The notes beneath the pieces are model-generated. The model made no database searches. It saw only the letters and a program-made list of their open reading frames with translations, and was not told where the DNA came from. From an uncultured Collinsella sp. (GTDB taxonomy: Bacteria; Actinomycetota; Coriobacteriia; Coriobacteriales; Coriobacteriaceae), in assembly GCA_958403395.1 (NCBI GenBank), contig CATXXF010000022.1:1-34981 (forward strand): a stretch of DNA of 34,981 bases, in the 5' to 3' direction. The position numbers were made by a program, and so were the translations under genes. Shown here in pieces: positions 1 through 7,458 of the stretch (positions are counted from its first letter, which is position 1; the number at the start of each line of letters is the position of its first letter).

Positions 1-137
1 CGGCAATACGCTTGAGGATCCTTAAAAGAAAGTCCAGTTTATCCTTCCCACTCCATGGATACGCCTAGGCGCGGTCCAAGAAATAGTCCGCACCCCCAAC
101 AGTCCCTATTTCACCGCAATTTATGAAGGGGATGGGG
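1..137. other. Window edge, no gene recognised
   Basis: This is the stretch downstream of mnmA up to the window edge. I see no coding frame with a plausible start, no tRNA-like fold and no clear terminator hairpin next to the mnmA stop codon. The neighbouring gene lies outside the window. Confidence 0.4.
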
Positions 138-1238
138 CTACTTAAGTGCGCCGGTCACCGTGCCGCCGCCGAGGACGATGTCGCCGTGGTAGACTACAAC
201 GGCCTGGCCGGGGGCGATGGCTCGCTGCGGCTCGTCAAAAGTCAGCAGCATTTGCCCGTCTTCGCCGCGCGTAAGGGTCGCTGCTTGGTCTTTCTGACGG
301 TAACGGTACTTGGCGCCCACGCGAATGCCGCCGGCATCGAGTTCTGCCTCCATGCGGTCGGCAGGGGCGCTCCAGATCCAGTCGTCGGCCGTGAGTGCTG
401 TGGCCGTTAGGTCCTCGGCCTCGCCCAGATGCACGGTGTTGTTGGCGGCATCGACGCCCGTCACATACACGGGATGCGCCATCGCGACGCCCAAGCCCTT
501 GCGCTGGCCGATGGTATAGCGCAACGCGCCGTTATGGCGTCCGACCACGCTGCCGTCGCGCCACACAATGTCGCCCGGTGCAGCGGGATGTCCGCAGCGG
601 CGCTCGATATAGCCCGCGTAGTCACCGTCTGGAATAAAGCAGATGTCCTCGCTTTCGGCCTTCTGGGCGTTGGTAAAGCCTTGCTCGGCGGCTATGCGGC
701 GCACGTCGCGCTCTTTGTCTAGGCCTGCCAGCGGAAAGATCGTGTGCGCCAGGCGCTCCTGCGTAAGCGAATATAAAAAGTAGCTCTGGTCCTTTTTGGG
801 ATCTTCGCCGCGATGCAGCTGCCAGGTGCCGTCTACTGTCTGGCTTGTTTTGGCGTAATGACCCGTTGCGATGTAGTCGCAGCCCATGTCCAGCGCCGCA
901 CCGAGCAACGCGCCAAACTTTATGTGGCGGTTGCAGATGATGCACGGGTTGGGCGTCAGCCCCTCCTGGTAGGCGTTCACAAAGCGCTCGATAACGCTGT
1001 GGTCGAAGGTCTGCTGCAAGTCGAGCACATGGTGGGGTATCCCCAGACGCTCGGCGACGGCCTTCGCATCGGCGATGTCGCGGTCGACCTTACTCATGCC
1101 CGTGGCGGGATCGGGCGCGGGGCAGGTGAGGCGCATGGTGGCGCCGACGCATTCGTAGCCCTGGCTTTTGAGCAGGTACGCGGTCACGCTGGAATCGACG
1201 CCGCCGCTCATGGCGACGAGCACGCGCTTGTTGTGCAT
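138..1238 (-). CDS. mnmA: tRNA-specific 2-thiouridylase MnmA
   Basis: MnmA puts sulfur on C2 of the wobble uridine (U34) of Lys, Glu and Gln tRNAs, using ATP to adenylate the base and a persulfide relayed from a cysteine desulfurase. The 366-residue product has the normal family length. Visible are the N-type ATP-pyrophosphatase loop SGGVDSS at 11-17, the PNPCIICN segment with the first catalytic cysteine (C102 by alignment with the E. coli enzyme; C99 is an extra one), the GHYA motif near 126-129, and the second catalytic cysteine C200 in EDICFIPDGDY. The C-terminal third matches the beta-barrel tRNA-binding domain. The start codon follows an AAGGAG site about 9 nt upstream. It lies downstream of cysK on the same strand, separated by a strong terminator, so the two probably are not simply co-transcribed. 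Family assignment is secure. Confidence 0.96.
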   Translation of the reverse strand: MHNKRVLVAMSGGVDSSVTAYLLKSQGYECVGATMRLTCPAPDPATGMSKVDRDIADAKAVAERLGIPHHVLDLQQTFDHSVIERFVNAYQEGLTPNPCIICNRHIKFGALLGAALDMGCDYIATGHYAKTSQTVDGTWQLHRGEDPKKDQSYFLYSLTQERLAHTIFPLAGLDKERDVRRIAAEQGFTNAQKAESEDICFIPDGDYAGYIERRCGHPAAPGDIVWRDGSVVGRHNGALRYTIGQRKGLGVAMAHPVYVTGVDAANNTVHLGEAEDLTATALTADDWIWSAPADRMEAELDAGGIRVGAKYRYRQKDQAATLTRGEDGQMLLTFDEPQRAIAPGQAVVVYHGDIVLGGGTVTGALK

Positions 1239-1267
1239 GGGGAGGTTCTCCTTGGTGGCATGTGGCC

Positions 1268-1306
1268 AAAAAAGAAAAGCGGCGCGGGAGGCTGGTTCCG
1301 CGCCGC
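1268..1306 (-). terminator. Intrinsic terminator between cysK and mnmA
   Basis: On the minus strand a perfect 9-bp G+C stem (GCGGCGCGG pairing with CCGCGCCGC, arms at 1298-1306 and 1279-1287) is followed by a T-rich run (1278 down to 1268). It ends cysK transcription. Its T-run stops only about 30 nt before the mnmA start codon, which is unusually close to the next gene. Confidence 0.85.
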
Positions 1307-1310
1307 AGTC

Positions 1311-1319
1311 ATTGTAGCA
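1311..1319 (-). promoter_or_regulatory. Extended -10 promoter-like element before mnmA
   Basis: Read on the minus strand this is TGCTACAAT, a TGn-extended -10 box close to consensus. No good -35 is visible 17-18 nt upstream. It points at mnmA, but the predicted start point (about 1304) falls inside the terminator stem, so either transcription begins in the hairpin or the site is not used. Confidence 0.35.
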
Positions 1320-1419
1320 AGTTCGGACGTCTCGTGGGACACCCTAACGAGATGGGCTCAGGCAGCCAGAAGAGAGGATAGGCCGGCATGCCATGGGCCT
1401 ATCGACAAGTGACGGGCCC

Positions 1420-2358
<939 letters not shown>

Positions 2359-2416
2359 GGTGAACCTCCAAAGTGTTCAAGTTGCTGGTTGCCGTGTGGT
2401 TTCACGGTGCGTGTAG

Positions 2417-2456
2417 CAGCTAAACCCATAAACCTTATAGGTTGTTCGTTTAGCTG
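2417..2456. repeat. Nested dyad at the 5' end of the cysK transcript
   Basis: Outer arms CAGCTAAAC (2417-2425) and GTTTAGCTG (2448-2456) are a perfect 9-bp inverted repeat. Nested inside is AACCT-TAT-AGGTT (2431-2443). The element begins about 3 nt after the predicted cysK start point, so it could act as an RNA hairpin in the leader or as a DNA operator. It has no T-run and is not a terminator. Confidence 0.7.
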
Positions 2457-2465
2457 TTGGGAAGC

Positions 2466-2494
2466 ATACTAGACACTAAAGCCTAGTAATGCAA
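2466..2494 (-). promoter_or_regulatory. Predicted cysK promoter with internal dyad operator
   Basis: On the minus strand TTGCAT (2494-2489) and TAGTAT (2471-2466) are spaced by 17 nt. The dyad ACTAG-N10-CTAGT (2468-2487) covers the spacer and overlaps the -10 box, a classical position for a repressor site. The divergent Rrf2-like gene is the obvious candidate binder; this is an inference from position. Confidence 0.55.
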
Positions 2495-2547
2495 TAGGAA
2501 ATAGAAGATTATTACGAGCTGATTAACCATCTTGACCGGAACGGGTA

Positions 2548-2575
2548 TTTTCAAAACCAATTTTTCGGCTAGAAT
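2548..2575 (+). promoter_or_regulatory. Predicted promoter of the Rrf2-like regulator
   Basis: TTTTCA (2548-2553), a 16-nt spacer and TAGAAT (2570-2575) lie 36 nt before the regulator start. The -10 is good and the -35 is weak. Confidence 0.45.
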
Positions 2576-2611
2576 TTCTACGGACTAAATGACCGAAAGG
2601 CAGCACTATAC

Positions 2612-3040
2612 ATGTTGGTTTCTACAAAGGGCAGATATGCCCTGCGCGTTATGGTCGATCTGGCCGAGCACCAGGCGGCCGGTCGCATCCCGCTCAAAGA
2701 GATCGCGGCGCGACAGGGGATTTCCGAGAAATATCTCGAGAACATCTTGGCTACGCTCGTGCGCGCCAACATGCTTTCGGGCATGCGCGGCAAGGGCGGC
2801 GGCTACGTGCTCACGCGCCCGCCCGAGCAGTACACGGTGGGCGAGATCCTGCGCCTGACCGAGGGCAGTCTGGCACCGGTTGCATGCCTGGATGGCGACT
2901 GCAAGGGCTGCTCACGCTCGGATGAGTGCCCCACGCTCGACGTGTGGAAGAACCTGGACAAGCTCATCAACGACTACCTCGACGGTGTGACACTCGATCA
3001 ACTTGTCGCTCCCAACCATGGCTTCGACTACGTCATCTAA
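2612..3040 (+). CDS. Rrf2/IscR-family transcriptional regulator with four cysteines
   Basis: A 142-residue winged-helix regulator of the Rrf2 family (IscR, NsrR, CymR, RsrR). The opening MLVSTKGRYALRVM and the recognition-helix region ISEKYLENILATLVRANML followed by RGKGGGYVL are family signatures. Cysteines at 92, 97, 100 and 106 (C-x4-C-x2-C-x5-C) sit in the loop where IscR holds its [2Fe-2S] cluster with three cysteines, so an Fe-S cluster is likely. CymR, the cysteine-metabolism member, lacks this cluster. It is divergent from cysK, and mnmA (a user of cysteine-derived sulfur) is next along, so a role in sensing sulfur or Fe-S status is plausible. GAAAGG precedes the start by 11 nt. Family is certain; the exact subfamily (IscR-like or CymR-like role) is not. 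Confidence 0.9.
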   Translation: MLVSTKGRYALRVMVDLAEHQAAGRIPLKEIAARQGISEKYLENILATLVRANMLSGMRGKGGGYVLTRPPEQYTVGEILRLTEGSLAPVACLDGDCKGCSRSDECPTLDVWKNLDKLINDYLDGVTLDQLVAPNHGFDYVI

Positions 3041-3050
3041 CCCACACCTG

Positions 3051-3075
3051 CCATTTGGGGACGGGGTAGAAATGG
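3051..3075. repeat. Small hairpin with G-rich loop, possibly REP-like
   Basis: CCATTT (3051-3056) pairs with AAATGG (3070-3075) around a G-rich loop containing GGGGACGGGG. G-rich motifs of this kind recur between genes in Collinsella as I recall it, but only one copy lies in this window, so the repeat status is unproven. Confidence 0.35.
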
Positions 3076-3109
3076 TAGATTCTCTCGCCCTTTGAGACTT
3101 GACAAATAA

Positions 3110-3147
3110 GAAGGCCGCCCATTTTTGCGATGGGCGGCCTTCGTTTT
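3110..3147. terminator. Bidirectional terminator between convergent genes
   Basis: A perfect 13-bp stem (GAAGGCCGCCCAT at 3110-3122 with its complement at 3130-3142) around a 7-nt loop, with GTTTT on the plus side and a T-rich run on the minus side. It serves the Rrf2-like gene and the convergent holin-like gene. Confidence 0.9.
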
Positions 3148-3182
3148 GGGCTGTTGAGACGGGCACGGCCGGAATGGCCGTT

Positions 3183-3548
3183 TTAGTCCTCGGCGATGCT
3201 GTCGAGGATGCTGCGCGTGATGGATACCAGGATACTGCCCATAAAGGCCGATCCAAAGCTGGCGATGGAGATGCCCGCGCCCAGCAGATTGACCGACAGG
3301 TAGCTGGCCAGCTCGAGCATAAAGCTGTTGACTACGAGCTGAAAAACACCAAGCGTAATAATAGTGAGCGGCAGTGAGATGACGGTCAGGAACGGTTTGA
3401 CGAACGAATCGACAATGTTCAGGAACAGTCCCACAAAGGCAAAGCAGACCCAGGTCTCGGCAAAGCCGAAGGGTTGGATACCGGGGACGAGGAACGTGGC
3501 GATCGCGATGGCGATCGAGGTGAAGAGCCAGTTAAGCATAAAGCGCAT
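3183..3548 (-). CDS. Phage-holin-4-like (DUF360-type) small membrane protein
   Basis: A 121-residue, almost entirely hydrophobic protein with four predicted membrane segments (about 4-22, 33-47, 53-75 and 90-113). The pattern FLNIVDSFVKPFLTVISLPLTIITLG is characteristic of the Pfam family called phage holin family 4 / DUF360, widespread as a chromosomal gene in bacteria with no phage around. Despite the name, no lytic function is established for these housekeeping copies, and there is no endolysin or phage gene here. An AAAGGA ribosome site precedes the start by about 8 nt. Family placement is good; function is unknown. Confidence 0.8.
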   Translation of the reverse strand: MRFMLNWLFTSIAIAIATFLVPGIQPFGFAETWVCFAFVGLFLNIVDSFVKPFLTVISLPLTIITLGVFQLVVNSFMLELASYLSVNLLGAGISIASFGSAFMGSILVSITRSILDSIAED

Positions 3549-3736
3549 GGCGTGAATCCTTTCTTGCGCCGGGATTGCTGGCGTCGCGTGAAGCGGCTTA
3601 CGGCGGCGACCTGGATGGTTGCGCGGGCGCGCCGCGGTGTTTGGGCGCCCATTGTCTCAAATATTCGTGGAGCTTACGTGCGCATATGGTTTCTAAACGG
3701 CGTTCGTCCTGAAAAACGCGCCGCTGGCAGAGAGTC

Positions 3737-3767
3737 TTGTCGCTTTAGTTTGGTGGTGTGCTACACT
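3737..3767 (+). promoter_or_regulatory. Predicted promoter of the YerC/TrpR-like gene
   Basis: TTGTCG (3737-3742) and TACACT (3762-3767) with a 19-nt spacer, longer than ideal. The predicted start point lies near 3773-3775, where a small hairpin begins. The 270 nt between the holin-like gene and the leader ORF hold nothing else I can support. Confidence 0.4.
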
Positions 3768-3772
3768 GCTAC

Positions 3773-3796
3773 GGGCAAAAGCCACAGGCGTTGCCC
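3773..3796 (+). other. Hairpin at the predicted 5' end of the YerC mRNA
   Basis: GGGCAA (3773-3778) pairs with TTGCCC (3791-3796), and GCC/GGC (3781-3783 with 3787-3789) extends the stem. It starts at about the predicted transcription start and ends 22 nt before the leader ORF, so it could protect the 5' end or take part in leader regulation. Confidence 0.4.
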
Positions 3797-3818
3797 TATT
3801 GCATAGAACGGGTGAACG

Positions 3819-3869
3819 ATGCCCGATGTCAGTATCAACTTCGATGCCTTTTGGCGGGTTTGGCGGTGA
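3819..3869 (+). CDS. Possible Trp-containing leader peptide upstream of YerC-like gene
   Basis: A 16-codon frame MPDVSINFDAFWRVWR, followed by TGA. GGTGA, complementary to the 16S 3' tail, lies 3 nt before the ATG. Two Trp codons fall within the last five codons. The TGA ends 3 nt before the ATG of a TrpR-superfamily regulator in the same frame, so ribosomes ending here could re-initiate on the regulator. No terminator/antiterminator pair of a classical trp attenuator is visible. With 16 codons and no comparative data it may be a chance frame; its support is the ribosome site, the Trp content and the position. Confidence 0.35.
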   Translation: MPDVSINFDAFWRVWR

Positions 3870-3872
3870 TCG

Positions 3873-4172
3873 ATGAATATCGAGAACATGTTTGACAAGC
3901 CTGATGTCAAGCAGCTGGTCCACGCATTTAGCCTTTTGGACGACGAGAAGGATATCCAAGCGTTTTTGACCGATATCTGCACGCCGCGCGAGATTTGCGA
4001 CCTTTCTCAGCGTTTGCAGGTTGCGCGCTATTTGGACGAGGGCGAGCCTTATGTTGAGGTTCAGGCCCGTACCGGCGCTTCGTCCACCACGGTGAGCCGC
4101 GTTTCAAAGGCGCTGAACGGCGAGTACGGTGGCTACCGCAAGATCCTCATTAAGTTGGAGGATGGCGAGTAG
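3873..4172 (+). CDS. YerC/YecD-type TrpR-superfamily regulator
   Basis: A 99-residue protein of the TrpR-related YerC/YecD family, small all-helical DNA-binding proteins common in Gram-positive bacteria. Diagnostic parts are the ICTPREICDLSQRLQVARYL stretch (35-54) and the helix-turn-helix around 58-82 (VEVQARTGASSTTVSRVSKAL), where TrpR has its recognition helix. The ligand and targets of YerC proteins are not established to my knowledge. The ATG at 3873 is the only reasonable start, because an in-frame TGA ends 3 nt before it and no independent, well-spaced ribosome site exists. Translation is therefore probably coupled to the small frame just upstream. A strong terminator follows, so the gene is monocistronic apart from that leader. 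Confidence 0.85.
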   Translation: MNIENMFDKPDVKQLVHAFSLLDDEKDIQAFLTDICTPREICDLSQRLQVARYLDEGEPYVEVQARTGASSTTVSRVSKALNGEYGGYRKILIKLEDGE

Positions 4173-4198
4173 GCCAGCGACAACATTGAATTACGAAG

Positions 4199-4223
4199 AA
4201 CCGTCCCTCCGGGGGCGGTTTTT
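4199..4223 (+). terminator. Intrinsic terminator after the YerC-like gene
   Basis: AACCGTCCC (4199-4207) pairs with GGGGCGGTT (4212-4220) with one G-T pair around a TCCG tetraloop, followed by a T-run (4219-4223). Confidence 0.85.
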
Positions 4224-4356
4224 ATATGCCTGCAATCGGCTGGTGCGTTGGGTTCAGGTTGCTTTGTACCAAAAGATGGAACTGCGGTGGCAATGTGTCC
4301 GCTTGGGCGGGTAGGATGGATGCATTGATTATTGCGAACGGTTTGAGCGGAGGACC

Positions 4357-7300
4357 ATGCCTGTTCGAATCTATACCACCAATGCCGGCACGGATTTGAG
4401 CGATGCCGAGTCGGCGCTGCTTGCCGACCTTATTGCCCGTCACGGGCGTGCCGTGTTGCTGGCACCAACGTTTGCCGAGCTCGATCTGTGCCGTCATGAT
4501 GCGGCGGAAGCCGGCATTTCGCTGGGTATCGACTACAAGACACCCGCATCGTGGCTTCGCTCGCTTTGGGAGCTTTTGGGCGACGGGCGCGGTTTCGTCG
4601 ACAACCTGCAACGTCAGATGCTGTTTTCGGATATGATTGCCCGCCGCGACGATGCCGACCTGCAGCCGTTTTCGCGTAGCCAGGGCACGGTGCGCATGCT
4701 CGCGCGCATGGCCCGCGATGTGCTGCCGGGTGTGGCGGGGACGACGGCCGAGCGATGCGGTGGCAACAATTGCCAGCCTGAGCCAAAAAGCGATGCCGAG
4801 GCTCGTGTGTTTGAGCTTTTGCGTGCCTACGCGGGCGGTTTGGACCGTCGAGATATGGTCGAGCCCTGCGAGGCAGCCGACATTATGGCCGGTGCCCTGG
4901 CCGATAGCCTGCCGGCGTGCGCCCGCGCCGTATGCGTGCGCGGTACCACGTCGTTTACGCACGGTCTACTCGAGCTGCTATCTGCCGTGGCGAACAATGG
5001 GGGAGAGGTCGTCGTGCTGCTTGCCCGCGAGCAGGCGGCGATGCGCGAGGAGCTTGCCACGGCATTTGATGCCCGCGGTGTGCTGTTTGAGATCGCGCCG
5101 CTGGGGGAGGACGCCATCGCGTCTGATGTCGCTTGCGGGGCCGCCGCTCAGCCTGCCTTTATTGAGGTCGCCGGCCCCCATGCCCGTGCTCATGTCTATG
5201 CGGACGCCATCGATAAGTTGGTGAAAGCGCACAAGGAGTCCAAGGCCGATAAAGCTACTGCAACGCCCGCCGACCCCGTGCGCGTGCTCGTCGTTTCTGC
5301 CCGGGCACCCCAGCTGTTCGGCGAGCTCGCCGCCCGTTTGGCGGCGCGTCACATTGCGGCCGAGACGACTGAGTTCACGGCGTTTTCCCAGTCCATCGCG
5401 GGCAGGCAGTTTACGGCGCTCGCCAACCTGATCGAGCGTATGAAAGCCGCCGACGAGGGCACCGCTTCCAAGACTGAGTGGTGGCCCGCGCCGGAGCTTA
5501 CCGACTGGATCTACAGTCCGCTTTCGGGCGCTGATGCCGTCAATGCCCGTACCTTCGATAAGAATATGCGTCTCTCGCGCAGCAAGACTACCGCGGGCGT
5601 CAAGAGCCTGCTGCAGAGCGTTCAGGGCCAGGTGAGGGGCGCGCGCAAGGCGACGAGCGACGATAACTGGTTTAAGAACGTACCGTGTGTGGTCTCGGAC
5701 GTGTTCCAGGCGCTGCGGCGTGACAAGCCCGTGACGGCGCTTAAGGCCATGCTTGCCGTTGCCGAGGCGTTGCCCGATCGCGCTCTAGGCGGCCTTGACG
5801 GCCAGGCCCGTCGCCAGGCAGAGACGGCTTTGCTGCGCCATGCCATCGACATCCTTATGAACGATGCTCGCGCGCTCGACGTGTCGCAGGCCGCGACCGT
5901 GCCGGTTCTCGACGGCGTTCGAACCAAGGTGGACAAGCGCAGTACCGCCTACGATTACGAGACCTATGAGGTCGATCGCACACCACGAGCACAAGTGCGC
6001 TTCGCGTCGCTTGCCGATGCGTCGGTTCTTCGCCCTGGCAGCTACGATGCCGTGCTGTTTGCCGATGTCGACCTGGACAGCTATCCGCTTTCGCACGAAG
6101 AGGGCCCGCTTGCCACGTTGACAGCCGAGCTGCGCCGCGACGGCGTGTCTTTGGAGCCCGCTGCCCTGCTGCGCGTGCGCTTTGGCCGTGCGATGCAGGC
6201 GGCGAGCGGTCCGGTCGCGCTCGCCCGTGTGACGCACGATCGCCAGGCACGCGAGTGCTACCCGGCAGCCGTATGGACCGAGCTGTGGGCACATGCCGAG
6301 GCCGCTGGCGCTGCCAAGCCCATGCGCGTGGGCGAGGGCGATATCATCGCCGACTTTGATCCCGCGGCAGGTGAAGGCCTCAAGCGCGAGCGCGTGACCT
6401 GTGAAGCCCCTCAGCATCTGAGTGCCGAGGCCGTGCCGTATTTGGTCCTGCGCCGTCGCGATGGCGAGGGTGAGGACGCGCCGCTCGTGCCGCGTCTGAC
6501 GTCCGCCTCGCAGATCGAGGCCTATTCGACGTGCCCGCTGTGCTGGTTCGTGTCGTATCGCGTGAAGCCCCAGTCCATCGATGCGGGCTTTGGCAACATG
6601 GAGAAGGGCAACTTTGTCCACGACGTGCTGGAGCACCTGCATGCCCGCCTGCCCCAGGAGGGCATGGAGCGCGTGACGCCCGAGAATCTGCCGCGCGCTC
6701 AGGAGCTGCTGCGCGAGGTCTTTGACGAGACGTTGACCGAGCACGCCGGCAAGCGCGGCACGGAGGGTCCGCTGGTGCCGCTCTCTGCAGTGGAGGAGCG
6801 CCAGGTTGCCGAGATCTTGCCGCAGTTGGAGGGCGTGCTAGCCTACGAGTCCGAGGCGCTTGCCCCCTTTGCCCCGCGCTACCTGGAGTTCGCCTTCAAC
6901 GAGCTCAAGGTTGAGTATGCCGGTTGGCCGCTCGGCGGGCGCATCGACCGTGTGGACGTGGATGCCGAGAACCGCGCCGTGGTGATCGACTACAAGCACC
7001 GCACGGGCGTTGAGGAGTTTAAACTCGCCGACCCCACGGTGCGCGACGAGGAATCGGGCGAGGCCGCCATCGACGACCCGCGGTGGCTGCCACCGCATAC
7101 CCAAACGCTCATCTACGCGCAGGCCATGCGTCGGGCGCTGGGCCTAGATACCCGTGCTGCGCTCTATTTTTCGACCAAGGGCGGCAAGCCGGCGTTGCGC
7201 GGTGCCGCGAGCGCCGAGCTGCTCGAGGAAGAGCGCAGCGACGGTCGCATCCCGGGCCTTAAGAAAGGTTTCCCCGGCGAGGGCGGCAGCATGGACTTCG

Positions 7301-7455
7301 ATGCGCTGCTCGATCGCGTGGAGGCCGGCATCGCCGAGCGCCTGCGCGAGCTCGAGGCGGGCAACGTTGCCGCCGTCGACCCGGCGTCGGCTCAGGCCGC
7401 GCATGCGCGCTGCTCGTATAACCACGAAGGAACGTTTGTAAGGAGGGACGTGTAG
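4357..7455 (+). CDS. AddB-like PD-(D/E)XK nuclease subunit
   Basis: A 1032-residue protein matching the AddB/RexB half of the AddAB recombination nuclease, which processes double-strand ends for RecA. The C-terminal nuclease domain is clear: the segment around C726-P-L-C729, then G860-G-R-I-D864 and I-D878-Y-K880, give the RecB-type D...D-x-K active site. The N-terminal part resembles an inactivated UvrD-like helicase; I see no GxGKT Walker A loop where AddB usually keeps one (residues about 5-40). The Fe-S cluster seen in B. subtilis AddB needs three cysteines near the C-terminus, and only C1019 is found here, so the cluster is probably absent. GGAGG precedes the ATG by 3 nt. The AddA-like partner starts 4 nt after this gene's last base. 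AddB is the best fit; a divergent actinobacterial AdnA-type relative is a less likely alternative. Confidence 0.85.
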   Translation: MPVRIYTTNAGTDLSDAESALLADLIARHGRAVLLAPTFAELDLCRHDAAEAGISLGIDYKTPASWLRSLWELLGDGRGFVDNLQRQMLFSDMIARRDDADLQPFSRSQGTVRMLARMARDVLPGVAGTTAERCGGNNCQPEPKSDAEARVFELLRAYAGGLDRRDMVEPCEAADIMAGALADSLPACARAVCVRGTTSFTHGLLELLSAVANNGGEVVVLLAREQAAMREELATAFDARGVLFEIAPLGEDAIASDVACGAAAQPAFIEVAGPHARAHVYADAIDKLVKAHKESKADKATATPADPVRVLVVSARAPQLFGELAARLAARHIAAETTEFTAFSQSIAGRQFTALANLIERMKAADEGTASKTEWWPAPELTDWIYSPLSGADAVNARTFDKNMRLSRSKTTAGVKSLLQSVQGQVRGARKATSDDNWFKNVPCVVSDVFQALRRDKPVTALKAMLAVAEALPDRALGGLDGQARRQAETALLRHAIDILMNDARALDVSQAATVPVLDGVRTKVDKRSTAYDYETYEVDRTPRAQVRFASLADASVLRPGSYDAVLFADVDLDSYPLSHEEGPLATLTAELRRDGVSLEPAALLRVRFGRAMQAASGPVALARVTHDRQARECYPAAVWTELWAHAEAAGAAKPMRVGEGDIIADFDPAAGEGLKRERVTCEAPQHLSAEAVPYLVLRRRDGEGEDAPLVPRLTSASQIEAYSTCPLCWFVSYRVKPQSIDAGFGNMEKGNFVHDVLEHLHARLPQEGMERVTPENLPRAQELLREVFDETLTEHAGKRGTEGPLVPLSAVEERQVAEILPQLEGVLAYESEALAPFAPRYLEFAFNELKVEYAGWPLGGRIDRVDVDAENRAVVIDYKHRTGVEEFKLADPTVRDEESGEAAIDDPRWLPPHTQTLIYAQAMRRALGLDTRAALYFSTKGGKPALRGAASAELLEEERSDGRIPGLKKGFPGEGGSMDFDALLDRVEAGIAERLRELEAGNVAAVDPASAQAAHARCSYNHEGTFVRRDV

Positions 7456-7458
7456 ACC

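Noticed and set aside
3183..3548. Holin annotation as a sign of a prophage
   Set aside because: No endolysin, structural, integrase or att-like sequence is nearby; this holin-4-like family is common as a stand-alone chromosomal gene.
3773..3872. Classical trp-type attenuator before the YerC-like gene
   Set aside because: There is no terminator hairpin with a T-run between the leader ORF and the regulator (they are 3 nt apart), so only re-initiation or coupling is possible.
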